Assembly (NCBI GenBank): GCA_900660155.1
Contig: CABFPE010001652.1
Coordinates: 1-25,719, forward strand
Length of the DNA: 25,719 nucleotides
Direction of reading: 5' to 3'
Source: Hofstenia miamia
Lineage: Eukaryota; Xenacoelomorpha; Acoela; Hofsteniidae
This document shows, piece by piece, positions 9,335 through 19,577 of this stretch; positions within the stretch are counted from its first letter, which is position 1, and each line of letters starts with the position of its first letter. A program made the position numbers and the translations under genes. The notes under the pieces are model-generated. The model had not been told where the DNA came from and searched no databases. It saw only the letters and a list, made by a program, of their open reading frames with translations.

Positions 9335-9957
9335 TTCAATAAGCATGGACGAAACATCTCCCATTACTCCAGCAACATCAGTAACATATTTGGGAGTGGT
9401 AATCGACAGCAACCTAGACTTCGGGGAGTTCATGAATGGTAAGATAAAAAGAATGGCAGCTGCAATAAGTTATCTAAAACAAGTTAAAAATGTCACACAA
9501 GATAAATCAGCAATCTATGCATTTGTGGTTAGTAATTATACATACACGTGTATCCTTTTGAATAATTTAAGTGTATCTAATAAGGAGAGAATAAATAGGC
9601 TTTTTAACTGGTCTATTAGTATAATGTACAGAATCAATAGACAGCAGACAGGTGCAAAGCAGTTTAGTAAACTTGTTTAAATACATAAATAACATATCTG
9701 AAGAAAATAGCTTCCTGAAGGACTTCATCAAATACAATAGTAGAGCGAACATGTGTATTAACAAGGTACAAACTAAAAACAAATTCTGGAAAAATTCCTT
9801 TACTACTACCACTTGCTCTATGTGGAATAAGCTCCCAATCAACATCCGCAAAGCAAAAAATTTAAACTTATTTAAAAAGCTACTCAAGCATAATCTACTT
9901 AGCAAACAAAAGATATTTGGCACCTCAAAAAAATTTAATGTATTGCGAAATTTCTAG
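9330..9957 (+). pseudogene. C-terminal domain of the LINE ORF2
   Basis: After the frameshift near 9330 the protein continues as KDISISMDETSP, SVTYLGVVIDSNLDF (the post-RT YLGxxID block), MNGKIKRMAAAISYLKQVKN and RINRLFNWSISIMYRINRQQ. A second frame change near 9660 leads to LVNLFKYINNISEEN, FTTTTCSMWNKLPINIRKAK and NLFKKLLKHNLLSKQ. This is the WNxLPxxIRxAxxxxxFKxxLK signature that ends many CR1/L2/Jockey ORF2 proteins. Compared with relatives, a stretch between NRQQ and LVNLF seems to be missing. TAG at 9955-9957 ends it. Confidence 0.8.
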
Positions 9958-10190
9958 CAGTATTCTTGTACTTATTCTTTTTATTGTAAATATCATGTGT
10001 ATAATTGTGCATTTTAACCTATTTTTATTTTGTAGCTTAGTTTATTTTTAAGTGTCCTGCTTGTTGTATGTATTGTCAATTTGTAAATATGTCTATATGT
10101 ATATTGTAAATATTGTATATATATCTTTGCAGATTTGTAAATATGTGCAGCAGGTGTGGATAGCAGGTAAACTAATAAAGCTATTGAAGA
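9958..10190 (+). other. LINE 3'UTR with polyadenylation signal
   Basis: This AT-rich tail contains several loose repeats of TTGTAAATAT and an AATAAA at 10174-10179, followed by GCTATTGAAGAGTAAA. The end near 10190 is a guess from the polyadenylation signal. There is no long poly(A), which agrees with CR1/L2 elements that usually end in short repeats instead. Confidence 0.5.
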
Positions 10191-10671
10191 GTAAATACTT
10201 GCAATTTATTACTGGAATTTAATAAAGAATTGCATTTTATGTACAAATGTTGACAAAAAACAACTTTACAAATATTTTGCCCTCATGGATATTTAAAAAG
10301 TACTGGTGTATTTTAGAAAATACATACTATTACAGCTGAAATTCTTCCCTTAAGAAGATTTATTTATTTATCTTAAAAAAGAGACAAACTTATAACATAG
10401 AAAAAATATATGTGGCTACAATAACAGAAATAATAAAAGCTATCTTGATAACATCCATTCATTTGAGAATATTCAAAAAATCTGTTCATAATGTAATTTC
10501 CTCTACCAGGCATTGTCACTATATATCTATTGTTACTGTATAACATTAGTTTTGTTACTACAAGTAAGGATTTACTTTTTACATACTGCTTGACTTGTTG
10601 CTTCTTTTAACTTATGTAAACTAGAGTTAACCATTCACTATGTAGGTGACGAAGCCATGCGGTAATCCAAT

Positions 10672-10700
10672 GTGGTGATCTCCACATCCAGTTTCACCAC
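10672..10700. repeat. Short inverted repeat (7-bp stem, 15-nt loop)
   Basis: GTGGTGA at 10672-10678 pairs with TCACCAC at 10694-10700. A second small stem (GTTGAG and CTCAAC) lies about 15-20 nt downstream. The patch from about 10630 to 10830 is less AT-rich than its surroundings and may be a piece of a non-coding dispersed repeat. I found no Pol III boxes or tRNA-like fold. Confidence 0.4.
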
Positions 10701-11096
10701 TTCCTTCATTTGGTTGAGTGCCACATCTCAACTCAATCGATACAGTTTATGTGTACCCTATCCTAGCTCAGTGTATACTCAAGGCACAGCACAATTCGAC
10801 TTAGACTCTATTTTGTAAAAGTGTTCTATCTATTTGCAACCTGACTTGTTACTAGCTGTTTGTTTGATATTACATGTAGCCATTACAGAAATACATTGGC
10901 ATTTCTAAATATATTAGTTTTGAACAACTTCCTGACTTACATTTATAATTTAATACATGTACAGTCACTTTATCAGTCATATATAGGTCATTAATTTAGA
11001 TCTAAAAAAGTATTAAGATATTTCCTAGGTTTCTGTCATCCAACAGTTTGTTGACAATCAATTATTCTAGTACATGCAGTAAAGAAGTGCAAGTAG

Positions 11097-11214
11097 GCTA
11101 ATTGAGAGAAAACCCCTAAACCTAACTTAAGTGCACTTTCGTGGTCTGGCACCAGGACCCTAGAATCGTTCTCTGTGATGGATCCAGACCACTACTAAAC
11201 CCCACTCAATTAGC
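11097..11214. repeat. Nested inverted repeats, possible small MITE or hairpin element
   Basis: The outer arms are GCTAATTGAG (11097-11106) and CTCAATTAGC (11205-11214), a perfect 10-bp inverted repeat. Inside them GTGGTCTGG (11141-11149) and CCAGACCAC (11184-11192) form a perfect 9-bp inverted repeat. The 118-bp unit is less AT-rich than its surroundings. Two perfect nested arms suggest a short foldback element or a structured RNA. No target-site duplication is obvious. Confidence 0.5.
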
Positions 11215-11333
11215 TCGACATCATATTAAATATCCAAACCGTTATAGTAGAACAAAATAAAAATTCTGAAAAAAATTCTTTATCAACTTCTTACAATGGT
11301 TTTAATCTATTTATAGTAAATTCAGAAAAGTAC

Positions 11334-11375
11334 CTGTTGATTCAAATTTAAACCTTTCGCCTGCCAAGATGACAG
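11334..11375 (-). CDS. Candidate 42-nt internal exon of the minus-strand gene
   Basis: On the minus strand a good acceptor (CCATTATTTTTAG) precedes 11375 and a donor (CAG/GTACTT) follows 11334. Read with an incoming phase of 1, to match the exon at 16447-16567, it gives VILAGERFKFEST, a sensible non-AT-biased peptide, and leaves in phase 1. Other phases read less well. It is small enough to be a chance find. It is supported by having both splice sites, the phase match and the peptide quality. Confidence 0.4.
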
Positions 11376-12900
11376 CTAAAAATAATGGAAGTGATTTCGC
11401 CCCCTCATTTAGTCAAAAGTATTTTTATTGACTGATACTAATGTCTCTTTTTTGACACATGTTGTTTCTTGGTTGCATAATACAAGTAAATCTAAATTAT
11501 TCTAATTGATTTGATTACAATATTTTTAATCATCTTTTCTTTGATCTTATTCCCATTCTGCTCGACGTTTGCAGCTTATTTTAGATTTATGTTGGATAAT
11601 GCTACAATAACCTCTTTAATTTAGCAACATTGCAATAAAGGGTGATGCTTTGCAGTTCAGTTACAACAAGGCAAATTTTTGAAACTAATTGTCTCATTAG
11701 AATGCTGCAATATTTGGCAGAATTCTTGCTTAATATAAATAATAATGGAATGCTATAAAGATTCCACGACAAATTGCCCAGCATTGAAAAATATAGTTAT
11801 ATTTAGAAGAGGACAGAAAATTACAATCTTAAAATCAATACTAAAATTTTGCTTAAACAAAAATTCACTATGTCCTTTTGATCTAAATTAGCTTGTTTCA
11901 AATCTCTAAAAATTCTTTGAATTTACATCAATACAATTACAAATAGACAAATACATACATGTATATTACACATTTGAAGTCAAAGTCAATAATTGAAATT
12001 CTATTTTCCAATGTGTTTAGAAGCTATCTATTAGCATATTATAATGTCCTACAGCACAGAAAAGGAGATATTTGTTGGTCTCGTCATATAAATTTGTTCA
12101 AAGCATATTGGATTCTGTGATAAAATTTTAGAATTCTAAATTTAGACAAAAAATATTTAAGAATATATTTTCTAAGCTGAAGCATTTAAACTTTAAGATT
12201 CAAAGATATCGACATTAGTTACTAAATTTATTAAAATTATTTAATTATATAAAATAATATATTTAGATCTATGAGAAATGTAGAAATGTAGTAACCATTA
12301 TTATTTCAAAGAATATACATATTACTGAGGATTACATGATTATATTACAAAGGCTACTGTAACTTCGCAGACAAATGCAGAAACACACAAACCTTGAAAA
12401 AATATGAAGACTTTGTAAACATTCACAACATACACATTGAATTTTAACTGCTCTCAATAAAAGTGTCCACCGCAAAGAATTGTTGTCAAAATATTGTAAT
12501 TAATTATATGCAATTTCATTGTTGCATAGCGGATCCACATTTCATTTTTTAACAACGAATTAATAGGTTTTTATTTTAAAACAATTTAAAATAATACATG
12601 AAAACTTTTGCAGATAAATCCGATGAAATGTCAATTGCAAAATTTGGTCATATTCGGCCGATTCCTATAGTATATATTCAAAAAAATTTCTCCGATTTTT
12701 GGGTTTGATACCCAGAATTTGGGAGGCTTAAAACTTTGAATAATACCTGCACAATGAATTTGAATTTCCTAAGCTTAAATTTGGAAAAGTATATGATACT
12801 ATTGTAAAATTTCATGTAGTGCTTCGTGGCCTACATAAATCATGGCAGTGCACATTGCAGCAATTTTAAAAAGCAGGAGGCGGAATAGTAGATTGATATT
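11376..12900. other. Intron-like or intergenic DNA without recognised features
   Basis: This stretch is AT-rich with no coding motif, RNA gene or mobile element that I recognise. The minus-strand open frames here (60 codons at 11602-11784, and about 21 codons after a CAG near 12110) are within chance expectation. Confidence 0.45.
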
Positions 12901-13072
12901 TTACGCCGCATAAAGGCGTTGCCATACTTAAGGCATTTTTATAAGATTATAGTGAGCAAAATGCAGACGATAATGTCAATATCAATGAAGCTATTACACA
13001 CATAGAAGCGTATGCTCAGATTCATTACATTTCTTGGGAGTTTTTCATATTGTGTTTCTTAATGATTAGACT

Positions 13073-13270
13073 GGATGTGCTTCACGTTGTATATCGGATT
13101 ATTATGACAAATCCGTATTTGCCCAATTTAGCCTTCCTGTAGACGAAAGTAGAAATTTAGTTTGGATAAAAGTATTGCTTCGTTCACAATTTAGATATGT
13201 ACTAAGTACTCTGAGAAAGACACGCTTCCCAAATGATTATATCATTATTGCACCAAGTGTTCAAAATTAG
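13073..13270 (+). pseudogene. Possible THAP-type zinc-finger remnant
   Basis: The frame open from 13073 to TAG 13268-13270 reads GCASRCISDYYDKSVFAQF, then SLPVDESRNLVWIKVLLRSQF. This follows the THAP pattern: C-x3-C near the start, Lys, an aromatic FxLP block with acidic residues, then W about 8 residues later. The third metal-binding block seems to lie in another frame at 13195-13221 (ICTKYSEKD), about 36 residues after the second Cys, with the His replaced by Tyr. THAP fingers occur in P-element-type transposases and in some host proteins. The preceding open stretch (about 12950-13060, reading NINEAITHIEAYAQIHYISW) is not recognised. No ATG is present. The match is by pattern only. Confidence 0.3.
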
Positions 13271-13904
13271 TCGAAGCCCAACACTATTTGAAGAATATCT
13301 GATTTTCCATTAAGTTCCCAAGTATGTAAAGTATGCAATAATGCATACCCATTAATCAATGGTATTATGTAGTACATGCTCATTTCGGTTTTCTGTTTTT
13401 ATACCTGGATTACTTACAATTATTTAATCTTCAATTTTTCAACAAAAATACTACGTTTTCGAGTAAAAATCTAGAACTTATTACATTTTTACTAATTATG
13501 TGTAGCACACACTATATGGCTGCGAGGTATCTAAAAGATTAATGATCAGTGAGCTGAATTAATATTTAAAGAATAAGAGTGAAGAACTGAATGAAAAGAT
13601 CATCACAATAAAACAACTTGGATAATATGTTTCATCGTGCATATTTAAATAAGAAAGTACAATTGGATATGCTTATCAAATGTGCATCATCATCTTAGAA
13701 CAAATTCACAACAGTGTATTTTTTGTAAAAATGAATGCTATTTATATTGCCTTGTCTTCATAGCGAAACTGATGTTTTTATCAATTACATGCTCATATCA
13801 ACATTTCGATTTTTAGAAAATTGGAAGAAGCATATCTAAGTGAACTCCACCATTCGTTGTCATATTGCCATGATATCCAAATGAAATGTGTTTGTTCTAT
13901 GATG

Positions 13905-13948
13905 TTATTTATCAAGGATGTTTTAAATAGAACATCCTTGTTATTTAT
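13905..13948. repeat. Perfect 28-bp palindromic hairpin flanked by TTATTTAT repeats
   Basis: CAAGGATGTT (13913-13922), an 8-nt loop, and AACATCCTTG (13931-13940) form a perfect 10-bp stem. TTATTTAT lies directly on both sides (13905-13912 and 13941-13948) in direct orientation. The pattern is that of a tiny insertion with an 8-bp target duplication, or of a templated snap-back repair event. Confidence 0.75.
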
Positions 13949-13949
13949 A

Positions 13950-15095
13950 TAATCAAAAATCGATACTGCTGGTATAAGTTGAAGACGTATTTTCTATTGA
14001 GATAAAAACTAGATGTATTTATTATTGCCATTTGTAAAAAATTCAAAGCTGAATTGTCTGCTTTTAGAAATGCATGAAATAATTCAAACTACGAAACAGG
14101 TTTAGGCAATGATTTCCACAGATTTCCAGATGTTGATAAACTTTCTTAAACTCTTTTAATTATGTTGACATAACAAACTGTGAAAAGGATGCTTCTATGT
14201 ACATAAGTTATTGGACATATTGTGAAAAAAATTTGGAATAATGCAAATATTTTTTCATGCAGATTTTTTGCATTTTCCCGGAGACAGTAACGAAATGTGC
14301 CAATATATGAATTACTTAAATCCTGGTGTCTTGAAATATCTTTCCAAAGCTAAAGTAAATGTTGTAATTGATTCCTTAAAAACTTTCAGCAACACAAAGA
14401 CAATATTATTATTGAAAACGGAAGTTTACGGGTGAATTCTGCTCTAGCAATGCAAAAAAATTCCTAACCCAGGCATACGTACTTTACGACTGTCACATTG
14501 ATTATTTTGCAAAATATGTATAGGAACATGTGCAATTGGTACTTCTTAGCAATTGGAGAAAATCTATTAGTGAATCTGTATCATGCTCTTATCTCTATAC
14601 TGAAATCTGTCCTGAAAATTTTTCATATGGTTGTGTGTGTTCAGTCAGTAATGTAATACGACGTATTTATGTAATATACCCAATAAAAAATAATGAATTA
14701 GGAAATTTATAAAATAATGCAAGAGTGACCATACTAATAAAAAAAATTTATGTATGATAAAATATTGTTTTGAGGAAGGTGTTAATGAACTAGACTAGGC
14801 AAACATTATTAATATACTAGGCTTTGATAATTAATATGTTGAATGATTTGGATATATAAGAATATTATAAATTATATATCGTACATATTTCAATTTAAAT
14901 ATGGGTACATGTATAGTTAAAAATTCGACAACACTTTGTATTGATATAAACAAGGATGATAAATTACTTAACTTCGCATGAAATTTAGGAACATTTCGAA
15001 CCGACAGACCAGAACGTCTATATATATATTTTTTTTTGAATAATTTTCTTGGTAGTATTCTGTGAGATTGCTAAATATTATAAACTGTGATTTTC
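13950..15095. other. AT-rich stretch without recognised genes
   Basis: It holds two open frames of about 60 codons on the plus strand (14241-14435, reading FLHFPGDSNEMCQ and LKYLSKAKVNVVIDSL; and 14530-14712). Neither matches a family that I know, and both lengths are expected by chance. The first reads somewhat better than chance and might be a transposon fragment. A run of TA then T lies at 15019-15037. Confidence 0.4.
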
Positions 15096-15099
15096 AAAA

Positions 15100-15369
15100 T
15101 TTACTTTTAATCGATTATTGGCAAATACATGGTTATTTTTTGTTGAATTACAAGCATTTATATCAGTATTCATAATACATGTTTCATATGCACATAAATG
15201 AATTTTAATGTGTTTTGTTTGTTGAGTTACGTCATTTACGTATGTTACAAAGAGAATGGGACGGAGGACCGTGGCCTGAGGAACCCAGCTGTTAGTTATA
15301 AGCTATTTTGATTTTTTTCCAGTAAGTATAGCTCCTCGCTGTCGATTATTAAGAAAATTCATTATTAAA
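15100..15369 (-). pseudogene. Antisense LINE reverse transcriptase fragment
   Basis: On the minus strand one frame reads MNFLNNRQRGAILTGKKSK, a stop, then LITNSWVPQATVLRPILF, VTYVNDV and, after about 15 residues, LCAYETCIMNTDI. This is the RT block around FLxxRxQxV, SGVPQGTVLGPxLFxxYVNDL and FADDTxI, in the right order and spacing. The catalytic ADD has decayed to AYE. It belongs to a different LINE from the element at 5150-10190, because the sequences differ at most positions. Only about 90 codons survive. Confidence 0.75.
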
Positions 15370-16446
15370 TTAATGTATAACTTAATACATGTATGCATTT
15401 AACAGTGTGGACCCGATTCGTAAAAATATAGTTCTATTTTCAAGTGTTGCAATTTGCACCATATTACCCCAGGCTTTATTTTCTACAGCCCCAAATTGCC
15501 CCACTTTAAAAATTTCTGCTCCAAAAACTACTTGAGAAATCGTATTGTTCATATTTGTTCAAAGATAATTTTCATAGCACTTCACCACACAACCACTGCC
15601 AAATGTTTTGAATCCTTACTGTCTAGAAGATAGAGAATTATTCTTTCAAATTCCATCTTCTCTATTTTTACCAATAGGAATCTAATAAAAAATGTACTGG
15701 GCATTGGAAGGTAAACGGGTGCAGGGCGGGCACAGGCAGCGTTAAATCCAAAAATGCAAATATATATATATATATATATTAAAATTAATATTAATATACA
15801 AATAACAAATTTAAATTCTATAAGCTAATATTTACACAATATATTTATACGACGATAGTTGCAATGTCTATAGATGACAATTCAGATCACAAAAAGATAT
15901 GGTTGAATGAAATTTCCCTATGAGTTAGAAATACATTGTAAGGGATTTTTCAAAACTTGGGTCAGCTTTTCTCAACTAAATAGTGTTTTTACTCAAATTT
16001 TGCCCACTATAGAAAAATATTGCCCCATACAGGCCCTGATTTGCCCCGCTACACGTACATCTCTGATTCGCACAGTATATCAAACATTATCAAAATTGTT
16101 GGAAATATTGCATCGAATCATACATCCTGTATTTCTCATTTTTATTAGTACACTTCATTTCACCTAGATAAATTCAATTGCAAAGTTCTAAATTTCTTAT
16201 ATTAAGTCTTTTTTATCCTATTTCCACTAGGAATTTTTCAAAACCTGTGATTGCTTACTCAAAAATTATTTAAGCTCTAATGACTCAAAGACTAGTGAAT
16301 ATATTTTTTTATCGTCTATTATGAAATTTGGAAATAGTGCGATACATTAAAATATTGCCTATTTTTCAATGAAAATTCAATTTTTTAAAAAATTTAAATT
16401 GTCTCTATTCCTATCGTTCAGGTGATCAAGATGTGAAAGCTCATAC
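15370..16446. other. Non-coding stretch with a TA microsatellite
   Basis: No gene is seen. A (TA)n run occupies about 15760-15779, just after a short GC-richer patch (GGGTGCAGGGCGGGCACAGG). Two segments with scattered TTGCCCC words (15460-15500 and 16000-16050) may be diverged copies of one repeat, but this is weak. The 86-codon open frame at 15907-16167 shows no recognisable pattern. Confidence 0.4.
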
Positions 16447-16567
16447 CTGCAGGCAACCGGTGTGCAAAGTCATAGGTTTTAGAGAAAAGAGAAGTCACTC
16501 CTCTATCTTGTGGTGCTTTCAATTTTTGGATATCTTCATTGGATAACTCTATGATGAACATATTATA
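16447..16567 (-). CDS. Candidate coding exon of the minus-strand gene
   Basis: On the minus strand the sequence after ...CCTAATAG (acceptor, weak pyrimidine tract) reads YNMFIIELSNEDIQKLK, APQDRGVTSLFSK and TYDFAHRLPA over 121 nt. It ends at a donor GCAG/GTATGA. Stops lie just upstream in frame, so either this is an internal exon entering in phase 0, or translation begins at the ATG at 16559-16561 (MFIIELS). It leaves in phase 1. The composition (Asp, Glu, Lys, Arg, Pro, Gly spread evenly) is far from what the local AT-rich DNA gives by chance. I do not recognise the protein. The exon at 11334-11375 is phase-compatible and downstream. Confidence 0.6.
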
Positions 16568-16856
16568 CTATTAGGAATCTATTTTTTCTGAGACTTTTAA
16601 GAAGGGAAATATGATGAATCAAAATTTGTTTTTTTATACTAAGAACTTCTGTTACACAACTGAAGTTTCATAACCCATGCTTATAAAGCGATTATAATTT
16701 TGAGGTAGTTTAAATTCGGAAAGCTACTGCAAAGCCAATTTTGACGATTTTGTTATAAGAATATTATCATTCTCTAGGTAATTAAAAGCTCCAAGTTGCA
16801 ATGCTTTTTATTTTTCCTTTCTTTCAAAAGCAAACTGTTTAGGAACCATGTAATGA

Positions 16857-16877
16857 ATATATATATATATATATATA
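16857..16877. repeat. (AT)n microsatellite with flanking direct repeat
   Basis: A run of alternating A and T is preceded by ATGTAATGA (16848-16856). The same 9-mer recurs at 16887-16895, again followed by an AT run. This looks like a short duplication of the microsatellite and its edge. Confidence 0.8.
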
Positions 16878-17842
16878 AACTCAATTATGTAATGAGAATA
16901 TATATATTGGAATTTCGTTTTTTAAATTGTTAGCTGAGATGTATATTTTGATATAGATTATATATATCGTATACACGCACTTTCAGTGAAATTGGCAGAA
17001 AATTTGAATCAATTCATCATGCAAAATTTAGCATTATTTTTGTAATATTTATATCATATCAATTATATTAACAATATTTATACAATATGTATTTGATGAC
17101 ACAAATCAAAAGAAAAGACTTAAGATTCATTACTAAAGCATAATATATATTTAGTTATTAAAATTATACATATTTCTTAATTTTAAGCACATTGAATGAA
17201 ATTTTATTGAACTATTTTGAAAGAATTCCAAAACCAAACCAAAGCAAACCATTTCCCCATATGTGAACCAGACATATAATCATGGCAAACTTCATAACCC
17301 GATGCAGATGGTTTGTTTAAAAGTGTGACAGGTTGAATGCGCTACTTTTTTCCAAATAAACTATAAAACTTTCAGTGATGGTTTTTATGAAACAGCTTCA
17401 AAATTTATTTACGAGAGTAGAATTGTAAAAACTATCTTCACGACTTCACCGCACTTGTATTTAAACTTAATGGGATCCATTAAATGTATCTATGTGGTGA
17501 CTTTCATTTTTAAAATAAACAATAGAATTTTTAGTTTCAAGTAAACCTAAAATTTTATTTTGCAATTATATATGGTGTTTATTGCTTAGATATATAGGCA
17601 GTAAGAACTGTTATTTACAGGATTTCTTCAACTCTGAGATTAGGATTTTCCAGGAATTGAGGTCCAAGCAAGGCCCAACCCACATAAATTAATGACAATT
17701 TAGCCCTCTTTAGGCCTATTTCTATGCTTATAAAAAAACAACAAAAATTCTGCAAAATTTTGGGTTTGCTGCATTAAAATTGAACACTGCATTTGCGTTT
17801 GTTGCACAAATTTTTTGGCTCATCCTTTCAAATACGCGCAAA
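16878..17842. other. Intron-like or intergenic DNA without recognised features
   Basis: This is AT-rich with no coding motif that I can support. A less AT-rich patch at about 17630-17700 (CCAGGAATTGAGGTCC, AAGCAAGGCCCAACCC) may be part of a dispersed repeat but I cannot name it. Confidence 0.4.
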
Positions 17843-18050
17843 CAGTGGCGTAGCGTATGCCAAAGTGCTTAGTGTGAGGGAGGAAAAAAACTCGACATTT
17901 CGGTTCAAAATGTGATATTGAAGTAAAACATATGCATATGATAATTGCAATTTACAAGCCAATAATAGAAAATAAATACATATTTAATCAAGAAAGACGG
18001 ATGAGAAGTGGTATTTTTGGGTGTGGAGGGAACCGGTTCCAACTCTAATT
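17843..18050. mobile_element. Possible end of a DNA transposon
   Basis: CAGTGGCGTAGCG at 17843-17855 resembles the terminal words of many animal cut-and-paste transposons, several of which start CAGTGGCG. It is followed by purine-rich sequence (GTGAGGGAGGAAAAAAAC) and, near 18030, GGAGGGAACCGGTTCC. The matching opposite end was not found. A patch at 19885-19940 (GTGGTGGCTACGTGGG, GCGGGAAACAGGTTCC) shares words with it and could be a relative. Confidence 0.25.
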
Positions 18051-19577
18051 GAATGTCTTTATTCATATATTCTTACCAATTTTTAATGTTTTTGCTATAT
18101 ATATTCACTTAATGAGTAGCACCCAGCATTTAAAAATGCTTTGCATAAAGGAATTGAGATTTTCAACTGATTTCATATTATTGGCAAATACAGCAAAAAA
18201 ATTTAAAAACAAAGTGTAACAATAACGGAGGTAATCCCTTGGACATGAGAGATCATTTAGTGCACTTTGGACTACCATTATTTTATAAATTATGTTTAAA
18301 TCAAATCATATGAATATGTATTTCTAAAGGTGATAAATGATCATTGGTATATATATGGTGATAAGGACAAAAAATCGAAAAAGTTAGCTTTGCTTAGATT
18401 TTGAAGGCATATATAATTGTAATATATTTGAATTATCAGCACAATTGAGTTTATTTCAAAGGTTTGAAATTGATTCGGTGTGTCACACATATAATTTGAA
18501 AATCAATAATTCGATTTAATTTTAATGCCAATACAAATTATATATCGCCAATTACATATTTTCCAATTGCTCTTAACATAAAAAAGATGAGATGCTCAGT
18601 CAATGTGATAATTGAACTAAAGAAATTTGAAAAATATTTGTTTCCAAAATTTCAGTTCTATGAATTCAGTAGAATTGTGAACAAGAGATTTCAATTTTAA
18701 ATAAATATTAATTACAATTTATGTTCCGCCACACGTTTATACTTTTGTTAAATGAAAGTGCTAATTGTGAATTTGTACTTTGGTGTGAGCTGAGACTCAA
18801 ATATTTTCATTGCCAATATAAAAATTTCTAGTAATTTTTCATTTAATAATCCTATTTTATAATAGGCATTAAATATTTAATAATTTCAAGAACATGTTTT
18901 AGGGCACAAGATCTGTTTTATTATTACCCTCTTGAAAATTTTAGTTTGTGAATATCTATAGGTGTTTATGACACTTTAGATCTATTGAAAAGTTTGCAAA
19001 GACCTATGCACTTTGGAATACATTCAAAATTTGCAAAAATGTATGTGTAGTATTTCTACAAATTGACACTGTATATTAACAGCACGATAAATATGTTGAT
19101 TTTTAAGATTTTGATCGACATTTAGAAATTCATCGATTTATCATTTCGACATCAATTTTTTCACAATTCTTTTTACAGGGTTGCCATTTTTAATAAATAG
19201 GGTGCTTCAAATCCTATTTAAGACAGTGTTAAAATTTAACATGATTTTTGCTATATTTTTCGTGTTTTGTTGTCAAAGTCAATAAGAATTTCTTATAAAT
19301 CTTGGAAAATAATTTTTAGGATTTTTGTATTCGTACTTTCATAACCAACTTTCTACCGAAAATATTAAAAACTTGCGTTTTATTTACTTGCATGAATGAA
19401 AGATGAATGTTGATAAAGTTAACTTAATTCAAAGTTTGCTACTATAGCTGTTTTCGGCAAAATTTTGGTACTGGGATGAAATTTTCTCTAAAAGCAAAAA
19501 GCAGTAATTTTTAAATACACTTTTTCGCCAAATATGTCTTTCAAACAATTAAACATAGCCACAGTGACAGTGTGACA
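18051..19577. other. Non-coding stretch without recognised genes
   Basis: No coding motif, RNA gene or clear transposon is seen. CGGAGGTAA near 18225 matches the reverse complement of the start of the dispersed repeat described at 4023. Confidence 0.45.

Larger units (their letters stand above)
6304..9957 (+). pseudogene. LINE ORF2 (2A leader, APE endonuclease, RT), frameshifted
   Basis: ORF2 would encode the enzyme that nicks target DNA and copies the element's RNA into it. The ATG at 6304 overlaps the ORF1 stop. Parts in order: hydrophobic leader and 2A-like motif (6304-6537), endonuclease (about 6590-7230, with a partial second copy at 7524-8120), linker (about 8120-8330), reverse transcriptase (about 8330-9300), and C-terminal domain to TAG at 9955-9957. 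Frame breaks occur near 6642, 6770, 6900, at the duplication junction, near 8060, 8217, 9330 and 9660. Near 9650 some tens of residues between the two C-terminal segments also seem to be missing. All breaks are visible as a jump between two frames that each continue the family pattern. Confidence 0.85.
5150..10190 (+). mobile_element. CR1/L2-type non-LTR retrotransposon (LINE), inactivated
   Basis: The order of parts is ORF1 with an SGNH esterase domain, ORF2 with a 2A-bearing leader, APE-type endonuclease, reverse transcriptase and the C-terminal domain of CR1/L2 elements, then an AT-rich 3'UTR with a polyadenylation signal. At least six frameshifts or stops and one internal tandem duplication make it inactive. 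The catalytic motifs are still easy to read, so it is not ancient. The 5' end is uncertain because of the Tigger remnant directly upstream, and no target-site duplication could be fixed. If the minus-strand gene model is right, the element lies antisense in that gene's last intron. Confidence 0.85.

Noticed and set aside
9002..9433. 143-codon minus-strand frame
   Set aside because: It is antisense to the reverse transcriptase core, whose motifs are unmistakable on the plus strand.
9567..9923. 118-codon minus-strand frame
   Set aside because: It is antisense to the ORF2 C-terminal domain.
10630..10745. Protein-like frames on the minus strand (for example VALNQMKEVVKLDVE)
   Set aside because: Two different frames read equally well, because the patch is simply less AT-rich. 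Hairpins suggest a non-coding repeat.
11141..11192. tRNA-like acceptor stem GTGGTCT/AGACCAC
   Set aside because: The unit is only 52 nt with no A or B box, anticodon arm or T arm.
13795..13980. 66-codon minus-strand frame with several Trp (WQYDNEWWSSLRY)
   Set aside because: The length is expected by chance in this DNA, it spans the palindrome, and it has no motif.
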